Source: Welwitschia mirabilis
Lineage: Eukaryota; Gnetophyta; Gnetopsida; Welwitschiales
Assembly (NCBI GenBank): GCA_051453625.1
Contig: JBOZIK010000001.1
Location: 38,699,993-38,737,539, forward strand
DNA: 37,547 nucleotides
Reading direction: 5' to 3'
Positions 28,964 to 37,547 of the stretch are shown piece by piece. How positions within the stretch are numbered: the stretch's first letter is position 1; each line of letters starts with the position of its first letter. A program made the position numbers and the translations under genes. The notes under the pieces were generated by a model, which was given only the letters and a program-made list of their open reading frames with translations, was not told the origin of the DNA and made no database searches.

Positions 28964-29650
28964 GTGTCTACAAAAGTCTGTCTGCAAAAGTCTATTTTCA
29001 ATACTTTGTCTTCAATAGTTTGTTGGCAAAAGTTTGTTTTCAATATGCTGCCTGCAAAAGTCTGTTTTCAGTCTGTCTTCAACCCTCTATCTGCAAAAGT
29101 TGTTCTTAGTCCATCTTTAGTACTTCATCTGCAAGAGTCTGTCTTCAATACTGTGTCTGCAAGTCTATCTTCAAAAGTTTGTCTGCAAAAGTCTATTTTC
29201 AATGCTCTGTCTGCAGAAGTTCGTTTCCAGTTTGTCTTCAATGTCCTGTCTGCAAAACTCTATCCTGTTTGCAAAAGTCAGTTTTCAGTCTATCTTTTGC
29301 ATTTTCTCCACAATACGCCATCTCCACCACTTCATCTGCAAAACTCTCTCTGCAGCACTTCATCAACAAAACTCCGTCTCTAGCACTCCGTTTGCGAAAC
29401 TCTGTCTCCAGCGCTTCATTTGCAAAATTCTATCTTTAGCACTCCATCTGCAAAACTCTGTCTCCAGCAGTTTGTCTGCAAAACTTTGTCTCCAACATTC
29501 CATTTGCGACACTCCGTCTCCAGCACTTCGTCTGCAAAACTCCGTCTCCAGCAATTTACGTGCGAAACTCCATCTCCAGCACTTCATCTACAAAAGCCTG
29601 CTTTCCATCTGTAAAGCCTCATTTCCAGCATTCTGTCTGCGGAAATCTAC
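28964..29650 (+). repeat. 28-bp tandem repeat array
   Basis: Best preserved at about 29334-29590, where consecutive 28-bp units follow the pattern CTTCRTCTGCAAAACTCYGT and then CTCCAGCA. The left part (28964-29300) has the same core, CTGCAAAAGTCT, with indels and units of 25-28 bp or merged lengths. As 28 is not a multiple of three, successive units are read in all three frames, which keeps long artefactual ORFs open on both strands (for example 28964-29383 and 29202-29762). Confidence 0.9.
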
Positions 29651-29875
29651 ATACAGAATCCAGTCCACGAAACTGTGTCTTCAAAAAGATGTCTCCGAAG
29701 CTCCGTCTTCAAAACAAGTTTCGCAGACAGTCTGTAGAAACAGGAAGAAAAGTCGAAATTGACCTCTTCCATGATCCTAGCACAGTCCACCTGTCCCTAT
29801 TTTCTTTAGGGTCTAATCCTAATAAATCTTCACATATCCCACTCTTTCCTCAACCTGTCAACCACTTTCTTCCAT

Positions 29876-29881
29876 TATAAA
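29876..29881 (+). promoter_or_regulatory. Possible TATA box downstream of the 28-bp array
   Basis: TATAAA in the context CCATTATAAATTCG, followed after about 25-30 bp by a purine-rich leader (GAGAAAAGAGAGAGAAGAAAG). Position and context fit a promoter, but no transcript evidence exists here. Confidence 0.45.
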
Positions 29882-30382
29882 TTCGACCCTACTGTGTGAG
29901 AAAAGAGAGAGAAGAAAGAAGAAAACTTGAAGAAAGCATTCAGCCGTCGGAAGGGAGCAAGTCTACTAGTCATTAGCAAGTTTTTCTTCAGCCAAGAATC
30001 AAGTCCAAGCATCACTGCAACTTTAGGAGCCAAAGGTCTCCTTGAACATCGGGCCCAAAACAACTTGAATCTTGTAAGTCCATTTCATGTAAGTCAATAA
30101 AATTATCATCTTTCTCTTTCTTGGCATGTCTGATATATGTTCAGTCTTCCCTTAATGATTTTACGAGTCAAATATGTCATTTAGAGTTTTAAAAATGTTT
30201 CTTCATCATTTTGAAAGTTCTGCATGTTAATATTCATCACTCTGTCTTCTAAATAGTTCTATTTAGTTTACTAAACCCACTTCAGAAGGTCTGTTTAGTT
30301 ATTTAATCTGCTAAAATAGTTGCATTTCACTTACCGATCAGGCTTTTCTCGTCCATCAAATAATGTTGCGCTATTTTGATCG

Positions 30383-30490
30383 GCCTGTGGAACTGTTATA
30401 GTTCGTCTGCAGAATTGTCCCAGTCTGTTTGCAGAACTGTTCAGTTGTCTGCTAAACAGTTTAGTTCGTCTGCAAAGCGGTTTTGATTCT
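30383..30490 (+). repeat. 21-22-bp array sharing the GTCTGCAAAAC core
   Basis: Five adjacent units of 20-22 bp such as GTCTGCAGAATTGTCCCAGT and GTTTGCAGAACTGTTCAGTT. Further loose copies lie at 30285-30320 and 30590-30625. The core GTCTGCRRAACT is the same as in the 28-bp array 0.8 kb upstream. Confidence 0.75.
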
Positions 30491-30847
30491 TGATTGAAAA
30501 CTATAATCAAAACATTTTATCTGCTAAGTCATTCTATGATGTTTTCTAAGTTCATCTAATACATCTGTTAGATCTTCTGTCTATTTTTGTCTGCGAAACA
30601 GTCTTCTGTGTTTGCAGAACTGCACAATTTCGTTCCTACAGTCTTTGGTCAGTTTGTTCAATCGATTTTGTCCTATCATCTTAATTCTTAGCTCATTTAT
30701 TAATAAAATCGTTCTAGCATTGCCTAAGGGTACTTTTTTTTTTTTTTAAACAAAGCACACCTCTACAATTTTTACTTTCTAAAGGAAAAATCGAAGTTTT
30801 TCCCTTCCTCAAAACAGTGCCTAAATTTCGTTACTGACCCCTTATCA

Positions 30848-32222
30848 GTCTTAAAGTCTGGAAATTCATTTATCCTTCTATCAAGCCATCTATGTCAAGT
30901 CATTTGGAAAGTTTTACAAATCGTAGCAACAAAATTAGCATTCACATAACCATGGACATTTGAATTTCCTCCACTAAAGCATGGACTTGCAACTGTTTGT
31001 CCTTCAAGTTTCGCAAAGTCCAATTCGTAGCCACTCAATGATTTAAGCGAGAATTACTCATAAACCTACTAACAATGCTAACAACATATGCAATATCAGG
31101 ACGATTACATATCATGGCATATGCAAGTGACCTAACAGCTAACATATAAGAGACATTTTTCATTCTCTTAGCTTTTTCTTTAGTTCTTTTAAACCTGCAC
31201 GGTCATCTTTGTATAGCTGCAAATGGGAATCCAACAGAGTTTTTTACACATTCGGCATTTTGCATGCCAAACCTTTGCTATAAAATCAGCTTAACTTAGC
31301 CATAGCAGCCCCATCGTTTCGTTCCTAAAGTCTTTTATGCCAAAACTTTGCTTTGTTGCTTCCAAGTCTTTTATGGCAAATTGCTTACTCATTTCAGCGT
31401 GAAGTCTATGTGATTTACAGTGATAAGCATATCATCAAATATAGTAAAAGAGTGTAGAGATTACCTTCATGTTATCTGGAAAGGTATACACAGTGATCAA
31501 AATTACTTTTATTATAGTATTGGCTTATGATGAACACATTCAACTTCTTGTACCACTATCTAAAAGCCTATTTTAGTCCATGTATGCTTTTCTTCAACTT
31601 GCATACATAATTGGAGTATTTAATATTCACAAAACCTTAGGGGCTGGTTCATGTATATCTCTTCTTCAAGATCCCATGCAAAAATGTTGTTTTCACATCT
31701 ACTTGTTTCAATTTGAAATCTAAACAAGCTATTGACACCAAAATAAATTTGATGAAAGACTGCTTTATAACTAGTGAAAATATTTCAGTAAAATCTATAC
31801 ATTTTTTTGGTGCAAAACCTTTTACCACCAACCTAGCTTGCTTTGTCTTCGAATCATTTGAATCTGTTTTAATTCGCAGACCCACTTGCCAGGCTAAGAA
31901 TTCCTTCCCTTAAGCAAGGACACAAGATCACAAGTCTTATTTTGATGCAAAGATCTCCATTCTTCAATCATAGCATTCTGCCATTTTTCAGGATTAAATG
32001 AGAACCTTGCTTCTGCAAATTTTTAGGTTCTCCATTGCTTGTAATCAGAACATAATGCAGAGAAAGAAAATACATAGACCTCCTAATCGAATGTAAAGGA
32101 GTTTCATTTAGGGGCTGATTTTCTTGCATCATCGGCTTCTTCATGTTCTTTGTTCTGATCATCAAGAGGAGGTGTAGGGTTTTCAACAGCAAAATCATCC
32201 TAATGCTTTTCTTCTTCTTCAT
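30848..32222 (-). pseudogene. Tork-like reverse transcriptase and RNase H start
   Basis: The frame 31885-31649 carries RIKTDSNDSKTKQARLVVKG, then IDFTEIFSLVIKQSFIKFIL and QVDVKTTFLHGIL, the first RT blocks with mild damage. YVDDMLITVNH near 31420 is the active site. MICNRPDI-type and WTLRNLKDK pieces follow. The last recognisable block, HGYVNANFVATICKTF (about 30930-30890), corresponds to the YVDAD...KST RNase H motif, after which homology ends at the insertion boundary. Confidence 0.75.
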
Positions 32223-32229
32223 CCTGTCA

Positions 32230-33460
32230 AAAAGGAACTACATTAAATTTGTTTTGTGGAAGGCTAGGATCAGACATTTCTTTATTTTGATTCTTAACTT
32301 GCTTGGGATAATAGAAAATATCTTCTCTAAAAGTTACATCCTTGGATCGGATTACTTCTCTACAAGGAGGGTCCCAAAGTCTGTAACCTTTGTCGTTACA
32401 CAACAGCCCACAAAGATACAGCTGCATGACCTGTCATCCATTTTGGACTGTTGTGATGCCTACACATGAAAACATGCCTTACTGCCAAACACATTTAAAT
32501 GCTGATATGAAATAGGCTTGCCTCTCCACAGAACTTTGGAAATTTGCCCTTCCAATGTAGAGTGTGGAGATCTATTTATTAGGTATGCAGCTGTGCATAC
32601 AGCCTCTGCTTAAAAACATTTTGGAAAAAATTGCACTCGCAAGTATGCATTTGGCATACTCAAACAACATTATTTTAAACCTCTCAGCAACGCCATTCTA
32701 TTTTGGTGTTTTACGTGTGATATTTTGAATGAACAATTTCTTTTTGGTTATAGGAATCAAGAAATATATGTGAGGCATACTTCCCCCTTATCAGTTCAAC
32801 AATTTTTCATCTTTAAGCTTATTTGTGTTTCTGCTCATGATGCTATAAACTATTTAGAAATGTCTAGCACCATATCCTTAGATTTCAAAGGACAAACTGA
32901 AGCCTTAATGCCTATAATCAATAAGCGACATGAGGTATTAGGAGCCAGCAAGAGAAGTAGGACGAATAAAGCCAACAACATCGGATAAATCAATCCTAAC
33001 CTGTTGTTACTTTTATGATATTCATGTCCTTCCAAAAATTAGGGGGAAAAACGATAATAGAAACATGGATATATTTTAAGGTTTGAAGTACCATTAATGT
33101 TGGGTGTCAAACATGCCGCATCTTGCGACGCCAAAGATTTGAATATTTTGCTATAACAACTTCATTGCATTCTTTAGCAATAACTGCATGTAAGATATAC
33201 ATCGAGCCTTCACTCTTTACACTAAAAAATGTCATAGCACCTTTGCTGATTTTCCACATTTTCTCTTTAAGCATTAGCTTGCAGCCCAACGTTGTCAATT
33301 GTTTGACTGACAACAAATTTCTAGTGAGACTTGGAACATGTTTGGCATTCTTAACAATCAGATTTTGTTCATTTTTGTTGTTTCAGCAAGATTGTACTAA
33401 CCTTTCAATCTTATGCTGCCTACGGTCAGCCACACACACAATATCAGTGCAAATATCATA
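32230..33460 (-). pseudogene. Tork-like pre-integrase and integrase
   Basis: The frame 33316-33107 reads LSVKQLTTLGCKLML, then GSMYILHAV and LWRRKMRHV (family LWH-x-R-L/M-GH). HKSNNRLGLIY (near 33010) marks the start of the core. Later pieces are NGVAERFK (the catalytic Glu block, about 32690), HLNVFGSKACFHV and GYRLWDPPCREVIRS (about 32370), the post-core motif. Frameshifts separate all of them, and the second Asp region was not found. Confidence 0.7.
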
Positions 33461-33470
33461 AGAGTACAAA

Positions 33471-34420
33471 TTATTTATGATATGGACAGAAATGAAATGA
33501 AGCATTGCTATTTCTAATCCAAAAATCATTAGGAAAATTATGAGATAGATTAACTTGCGAGTCCAAACATATGAGTGTTAAGCCTGTCTCCCCATCAACT
33601 TGATTGAAACTAGTTGTTTCTTTAGACTTCTTCTTTGATGTCTTATTTTCTTTAGATTTCTTGAAGGCATAACAATCTTCCTTGACATGGCCCTTTGCAG
33701 AATTAGCACTCGATACTTTTTTCATAAGAAGCTCTTCTGCTTTTTCTTTTGGCACATCCATTTCCTTTTGTCTGTGAGCATAAAATCCCTAGATTTGTTC
33801 TTCTAATACATCTAACAACTTTGAAATAATAGTGTTTAAGCTAGGAACAGTTGCTAATGCTGTTACTAGTGAGGCAGTAGGAACAATTTCTGAGAGTCAA
33901 ATAAACTGAAAATTACAACCTCTTTCAAGTTTTCTAGAAACATCACCTACAAATCATCTACCCATGAGAATAGACTTTTCATATCATCCAAATGCGGTTT
34001 CAACAAATAACCTTCTTTCATCTTCTGCTTGAGGACTTTATTCACAGTGTAGTAGTGGTTCAGTTCAGTGGGTTGGTCATAACTCTCATTTAGCATCTTC
34101 CAAAGAGAATGGGCCTCTATGTTTCCTTTATATGTCTGAAGTATTTCTGAGACAAAGCAAGAGCTATTCTGTTAGGATGATTCCATTCATCATTTGGATT
34201 CTTCTTCTAGTCATCATCAAATAGCCTAAAAGTAGCCTTTACTTCATCTTTCAGCTTCAAAACTATGTTGCATCCTTTTGAATAAAGGGCATTTTCCACT
34301 AGGGTTTTCTGGACACCCTAGTTTTCGACTTTTACTAACCTGTCCAGCATTTGCAAATGCTTAAGTTTGCTTTCTTGAAAACCCTGACAATATAGGTTGA
34401 GATTGTGAATTACAAGGGTG
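33471..34420 (-). pseudogene. Tork-like gag and protease
   Basis: Minus-strand pieces: GVQKTLVENALYSKGCNI (34300), then EAHSLWKMLNESYD (about 34110) and LKQKMKEGYLLKPHLDDM (34000), the UBN2-type gag middle. The 96-codon frame ending at 33471 contains the knuckle region with GHVKEDCY kept (His and last Cys) but the first two Cys replaced. It then reads FWIRNSNASFHFCP, where the protease active site D-S/T-G should be; Asp and Gly are lost. Both functions are therefore dead. Confidence 0.75.
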
Positions 34421-34425
34421 CCAAC

Positions 34426-35533
34426 TATTAGGATCGTATGGCACCTTAGAGGGGGGGTAAATAGGGTGATTCAAAATATTTTGGTATTAAATCAACTATT
34501 TTAACCCTTAACTAGAAAAAACAACAAAACCATAGGCATAAATAAAACCAAACCACAAGCATCAAGAGAACACTAGAGATTTATAGTGGTTCGGCCCTTT
34601 ACGTACTCCACTCTTAGAGGGCAGCAACAACTTTTAGCCTCCTGGTTCCTTTAAACTCCAAAACTTACTAGCCCCTTTACATAGGGTTTATAGCTTCTTA
34701 CAATGCTCTTTTCTCAAAGGACTTTTCACAAATGCTTTACCTTGAGCATACAATACAAAGAGATTTGAAAAGTCTGGTGCGAGGAAGGTGCCTTAGAGTG
34801 CACTAATCATCACATAGGTAGTACAATCACTTAGGAAAAAGATTTTCAGATTTAGGAATAGTTGTACTAAATGGGATTCTTTCAGAGATAGATATAACAA
34901 ATGTTATTGCATCAGGGAGTGGTGTTCTTCAAAAAAATGTTCACACCATTTAAACAAGACTTAGCAAGATATAGTTGTTATAGCCTAAAACGATGAGCCT
35001 TCAGCCTTGGATGATGAGCTAGTGAAGTTTGATGACCGTTCGTGTCTTGACTTAAATGTTTACAACAACTATTTTTCAGCTCTAATATTTGTCTGTCTGG
35101 ACGTTTCCTTTTGAAAACTCGGACGACGTTGTTATAATACTTGGCCCTTGTCAAAACTACGTAGGATCATGGATGTCCCTGTTAAGAATCTGGACGTCCC
35201 CATAATGAGGACAGAGTACAGGGGCGGACGTTCTGCCTTAGGATCCGGACGTCCTTGTGCATTTTGCCTACAAATAGAGGTAGACGTCCTAGTTTAGTTT
35301 CTGGATGTTCCCATACATTTTTCCCGCACACAGGACTAGACGTCTCGCATTCAGCTCTGGACGTCCCTATACAATAAGCCGCATACAAGGGTAGACATCC
35401 CGGTTTCACATCTAGACGTCCATATTGGGACAGACACTAGATATCTCATTTTCGGCCCTTCTTTGATGACATCGTTTGATCTATGTCCTGCTACCGAATC
35501 TATTTATCATCATTGAAACAGAAATCTTCAACA
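34426..35533 (-). repeat. LTR of the right-hand Sirevirus (about 1.1 kb)
   Basis: It starts TGTTGAAGATTTC directly after the PPT and ends in GCCATACGATCCTAATA near 34426; the terminal TA is probably an altered CA. GTTGG follows but no PBS continues, as expected for a 3' LTR. U3 (about 35090-35440) holds the GGACGTCC cluster with perfect copies at 35192-35199, 35247-35254 and 35359-35366. A CTATAAACCC box lies near 34688 on the minus strand, and GTGGTTCGGCC appears in the R/U5 part as in other Sirevirus LTRs. Confidence 0.75.
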
Positions 35534-35802
35534 ATCTTCCCCTTTTCAACGATGACAACTTTTCTTAGGACTTCGAAGATGGAAAAGCTGGTTGCTCCCC
35601 CTGAATTTGTGCTCATGAGATTTACTTGATGCTTGCACATTTAACTAACCAAAAAAATGTCTTTGCAAACCTTTTTAGCGCCATAGATTTTGACTTTAAA
35701 AACTTTTTTATCGAAGCACAAAAGATCGCAATATTTTTAAAGAGGACAGAGTCCATCATTGTAATGTAGAGCACAAGTACAGTTAAATTTTTTTTTTTGA
35801 CA
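35534..35802 (-). other. PPT region between env-like ORF and LTR
   Basis: The true PPT is at 35534-35546. A second purine tract, minus TTCAGGGGGAGC (35594-35605), lies about 50 bp upstream, again a repeated-PPT arrangement. No ORF. Confidence 0.65.
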
Positions 35803-37089
35803 TTACTTAAGCATATGAGCTATATTAATTTCTTCCCCTTCGTCACTATCGAAAAGCAATATATAGCACAGTAAAAGAGAACAGAATGAGAGAGAAAAAG
35901 AAGGATATTTCATTACTGAAAAAAATGATTTTACAAGAGATGACAACTTCGAGATACAACTGAGAAGCGAAGAATAGATACAAGTACAAAATAAGAGCGT
36001 GAGAGGAAAGATCATTTCGACAGAAGAGTCATCATACTCAGAATCTTCAAGCTGTTGTTCCTCTTCATGAGAACTAGGTGGAATCTCTAGCCCATAAGCA
36101 GACAAACCAAATACAATCCTGTCAACTTTCTTGTGCACTCTATCTGCAGTCTACTGGGCTTTCAAAACTATTTCTTTAACCTTTAGAATTGCTTTCATCA
36201 AATCTTCATTATTAACTAGTCCTGAACTTGGGCCTTGTTTAGTACGTTGTTTTTTCTTGGGTGGAGGAGCAGGACTCACAATATCAAAAAAGATGTCCAT
36301 TTTCTTTAAAGAGTATAGGCCTAGAGGCTTGGGCACTTTGACAAGTTTTTCATCTTTTTGAATAACAAACTGATGATTTTCCAAAAGAGCCTTGATAAAA
36401 CCTCCAAACCGTAAGTTGCTATAGCTGGCACTTATGAATGGACTTGTATATAACATTATAAATTTGCACAAATTAATTTTAACTCCATTGCCAAAGCAAA
36501 ACAAGATATAAGCACAAGGACGTGACCCTACATCTTTGTGCCTACGTTTGGGAACTAGATTATGAGTGGAAATTTGAAATAAAACTTTATAGAAAGGTTT
36601 CAGTTTGTTTGTGGAAATACTAGCTCTCTATGCAATATGAGAGCTATAAAGTTCTGATGTCAAAATCTCTTTAGAGACATCTTCTTGTAATGAGCTAACT
36701 AAAGTAATTTCTTTGAAGAATCCCTCATTTGGATAACTGATGACTACAGAGATGGCTTCTAGATCTACTCCTACCCTCCTACTGTATACTTTTGTTGTAA
36801 AAACCCAATTCAAAGGGTTAGAAATAGCATTACAGTAAAAGAGACATGCCATTGTTGTGGAAGCATGAGTATCCGGGCCTAAGGCATACAACCACCCTTC
36901 TTCATCAAACTTGTGAACAATGTAAACTTCATGTCTGAATGATTCAAAATCTATCTTGCATTCAGGAGCAATTGGTCTTTTAGAAGAGCCTCCAAACAAA
37001 GGTTTTCTATGCTTTGGACTAATAGACCATTCTTCTTCTGATTCAGGTTCCTTGCCTTTCCTTGAAGTAGCCAACTTACTTCTAACCAT
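35803..37089 (-). pseudogene. Sirevirus env-like ORF, nearly open (two amber stops)
   Basis: From the ATG at 37087-37089 one reading frame runs to a stop at 35803-35805, about 428 codons, interrupted only by TAG at 36628-36630 and TAG at 36151-36153. The N-terminus is basic (RSKLATSRKGK); then FESFRHEVYIV and TMACLFYCNAISNPL, the plant-transposon/envelope-like domain also seen in the left Sirevirus. A Pro/Lys stretch (PAPPPKKKQRTK) looks like a nuclear-localisation-type basic run. A Lys-rich helix-like part spans the second TAG. The C-terminus is acidic and then hydrophobic, with two possible membrane segments of about 20 residues (near 36035-35975 and 35920-35860). Whether that tail is truly coding is uncertain. 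Confidence 0.7.
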
Positions 37090-37547
37090 GATGACTGAGG
37101 AAGGGAGTCAGAGAGGCTGGCACAGGATTGTCAATTTGAAAATGAAGGATAAAAAGATGAGAAAAGAAGAATAAAAGGGCAGCGAGGGTGTGGGTGTCTA
37201 CCTAGGGTTGCGTCCGCGTAAAAGAGCAGATGTCTAGAATATTTTGGGCAGATGTCTAGGTAATAAAACCCAGCAATCATGTTAAGTTTAAAGGGTGGAT
37301 GTTTGGGAGAAGATATGAGGACGTTCGGGTTGTAAAAACCCTGAGGACATCCTGGTTGTAAAAACCCTGAGGACATCTAGGTAATTGGCTAGGACGTCCG
37401 GGTGAGATAAAAATGCAAAAGTAAGATATTACCCAGAAAATTCGCAAGCCACTTAGATGGAAGAATAACATAGTTAGGAGCAAATTGAATTAAATTATAA
37501 ATTACTTTGGGGGGGGTGGGGAAGCCCCTATACCTAAGTTTGTCCTT
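37090..37547 (-). promoter_or_regulatory. Pol-env spacer with GGACGTCC-type repeats
   Basis: No convincing ORF. A perfect GGACGTCC lies at 37392-37399, with decayed copies (GGACATCC at 37345, GATGTCTAGA-type at about 37228 and 37252, GGACGTTC near 37319). Two copies of a 26-bp unit (TTGTAAAAACCCTGAGGACA) start at 37330 and 37356. It occupies the same place, just 5' of the env-like ORF, as the GGTCGACC cluster at 9791-10020 in the other Sirevirus. A G-rich run lies at 37507-37522. Confidence 0.5.

Larger units (their letters stand above)
28883..30847 (+). mobile_element. LTR-like insertion with tandem arrays
   Basis: A block of about 1.96 kb without element coding domains separates two parts of a minus-strand Copia RNase H. 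It can be drawn from TGATAGAAC to CTTATCA, a matching TGATA/TATCA pair. Left to right: 28-bp array (28964-29650), a non-repeat stretch, TATAAA at 29876-29881, a GA-rich leader, AATAAA at 30096, a 21-22-bp array (30383-30490) and a T-rich run. This order of upstream repeats, TATA, poly(A) signal and downstream region suits a solo LTR, perhaps Ty3/Gypsy. No target-site duplication was found, so the limits are provisional. Confidence 0.45.
30848..34425 (-). mobile_element. Tork-like Copia element, minus strand, main part
   Basis: From 34420 leftward on the minus strand come gag, zinc knuckle, protease, pre-integrase, integrase, RT and the first part of RNase H, in full Copia order over about 3.5 kb. 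Its 5' LTR is not visible because a Sirevirus LTR adjoins the gag N-terminus at 34425. Its RNase H breaks off at about 30850 and plausibly resumes at 28880. Every domain has stops or frameshifts. Confidence 0.8.
34426..37547 (-). mobile_element. Second Sirevirus, 3' part, minus strand
   Basis: Read leftward from the right edge: pol-env spacer with GGACGTCC-type repeats, env-like ORF (37089-35803), a PPT (minus AAAAGGGGAAGAT, 35534-35546) and an LTR starting TGTTGAAG at 35533. Gag and pol would lie to the right, outside the window. It differs in sequence from the left Sirevirus but has the same plan. Confidence 0.8.

Noticed and set aside
28964-29650. CRISPR-like array (28-bp repeated unit)
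   Set aside because: The units are directly adjacent with no unique spacers, they drift continuously, and the context is plant retroelement DNA.
28964-29762. Repeat protein genes of 139 and 186 codons
   Set aside because: They are explained by a stop-free 28-bp unit read through all frames; no start context or homology supports a protein.

Overview
The window is plant nuclear DNA, almost certainly from an angiosperm. The evidence is several Ty1/Copia retrotransposons primed by initiator-Met tRNA, two Sirevirus-type elements with envelope-like ORFs, Ty3/Gypsy gag debris, and two spliced exons of a plant clade-D protein phosphatase 2C. The species cannot be named from the sequence. There are four assembly gaps (3379-3478, 6397-6446, 6920-7019, 25550-26365).

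Layout. 1-1690: 5' half of a decayed minus-strand Copia element (integrase start, pre-integrase, protease, gag, LTR scrap). 1700-12678: a plus-strand Sirevirus with 5' LTR, PBS, gag, protease, integrase, RT, RNase H, a pol-env spacer, an env-like ORF, a PPT region and a 3' LTR. Gag and integrase/RT each occur twice, joined across gaps, so this block is a nest of sister elements or a scaffolding composite. 13040-13635: minus-strand Ty3/Gypsy gag remains containing a diverged 129-bp duplication. 13636-15703: non-coding, with a GATC/ATCGCGAT-rich patch and a CT microsatellite. 15704-18357: two internal exons of a clade-D PP2C gene; the first and last exons were not found. 18610-19960: 3' half of a minus-strand Copia. 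20088-23360: a gutted plus-strand Copia. 23943-26637: a short plus-strand Copia deletion derivative with both LTRs, an intact PBS and a matching 5-bp flank (GGTTT). 28060-34425: a minus-strand Tork-like Copia, apparently split at RNase H by a roughly 1.96-kb LTR-like insertion (28883-30847) that carries a 28-bp tandem array. 34426-37547: 3' end of a second, minus-strand Sirevirus with LTR, PPT and a nearly open env-like gene.

No host gene other than the PP2C was recognised. I found no new multi-gene system. The strongest structural signals are: (a) both Sireviruses carry a family-specific CpG-centred palindromic octamer (GGTCGACC in one, GGACGTCC in the other), clustered in two equivalent places, the LTR and the spacer just before the env-like ORF; (b) the right-hand env-like frame is open for about 428 codons with only two amber stops; (c) the 28-bp array and a related 21-22-bp array lie on either side of a TATA box in an LTR-like unit. 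Many element stop codons look like C-to-T decay (CGA to TGA, CAG/CAA to TAG/TAA, TGG to TAG), as expected for long-methylated repeats.
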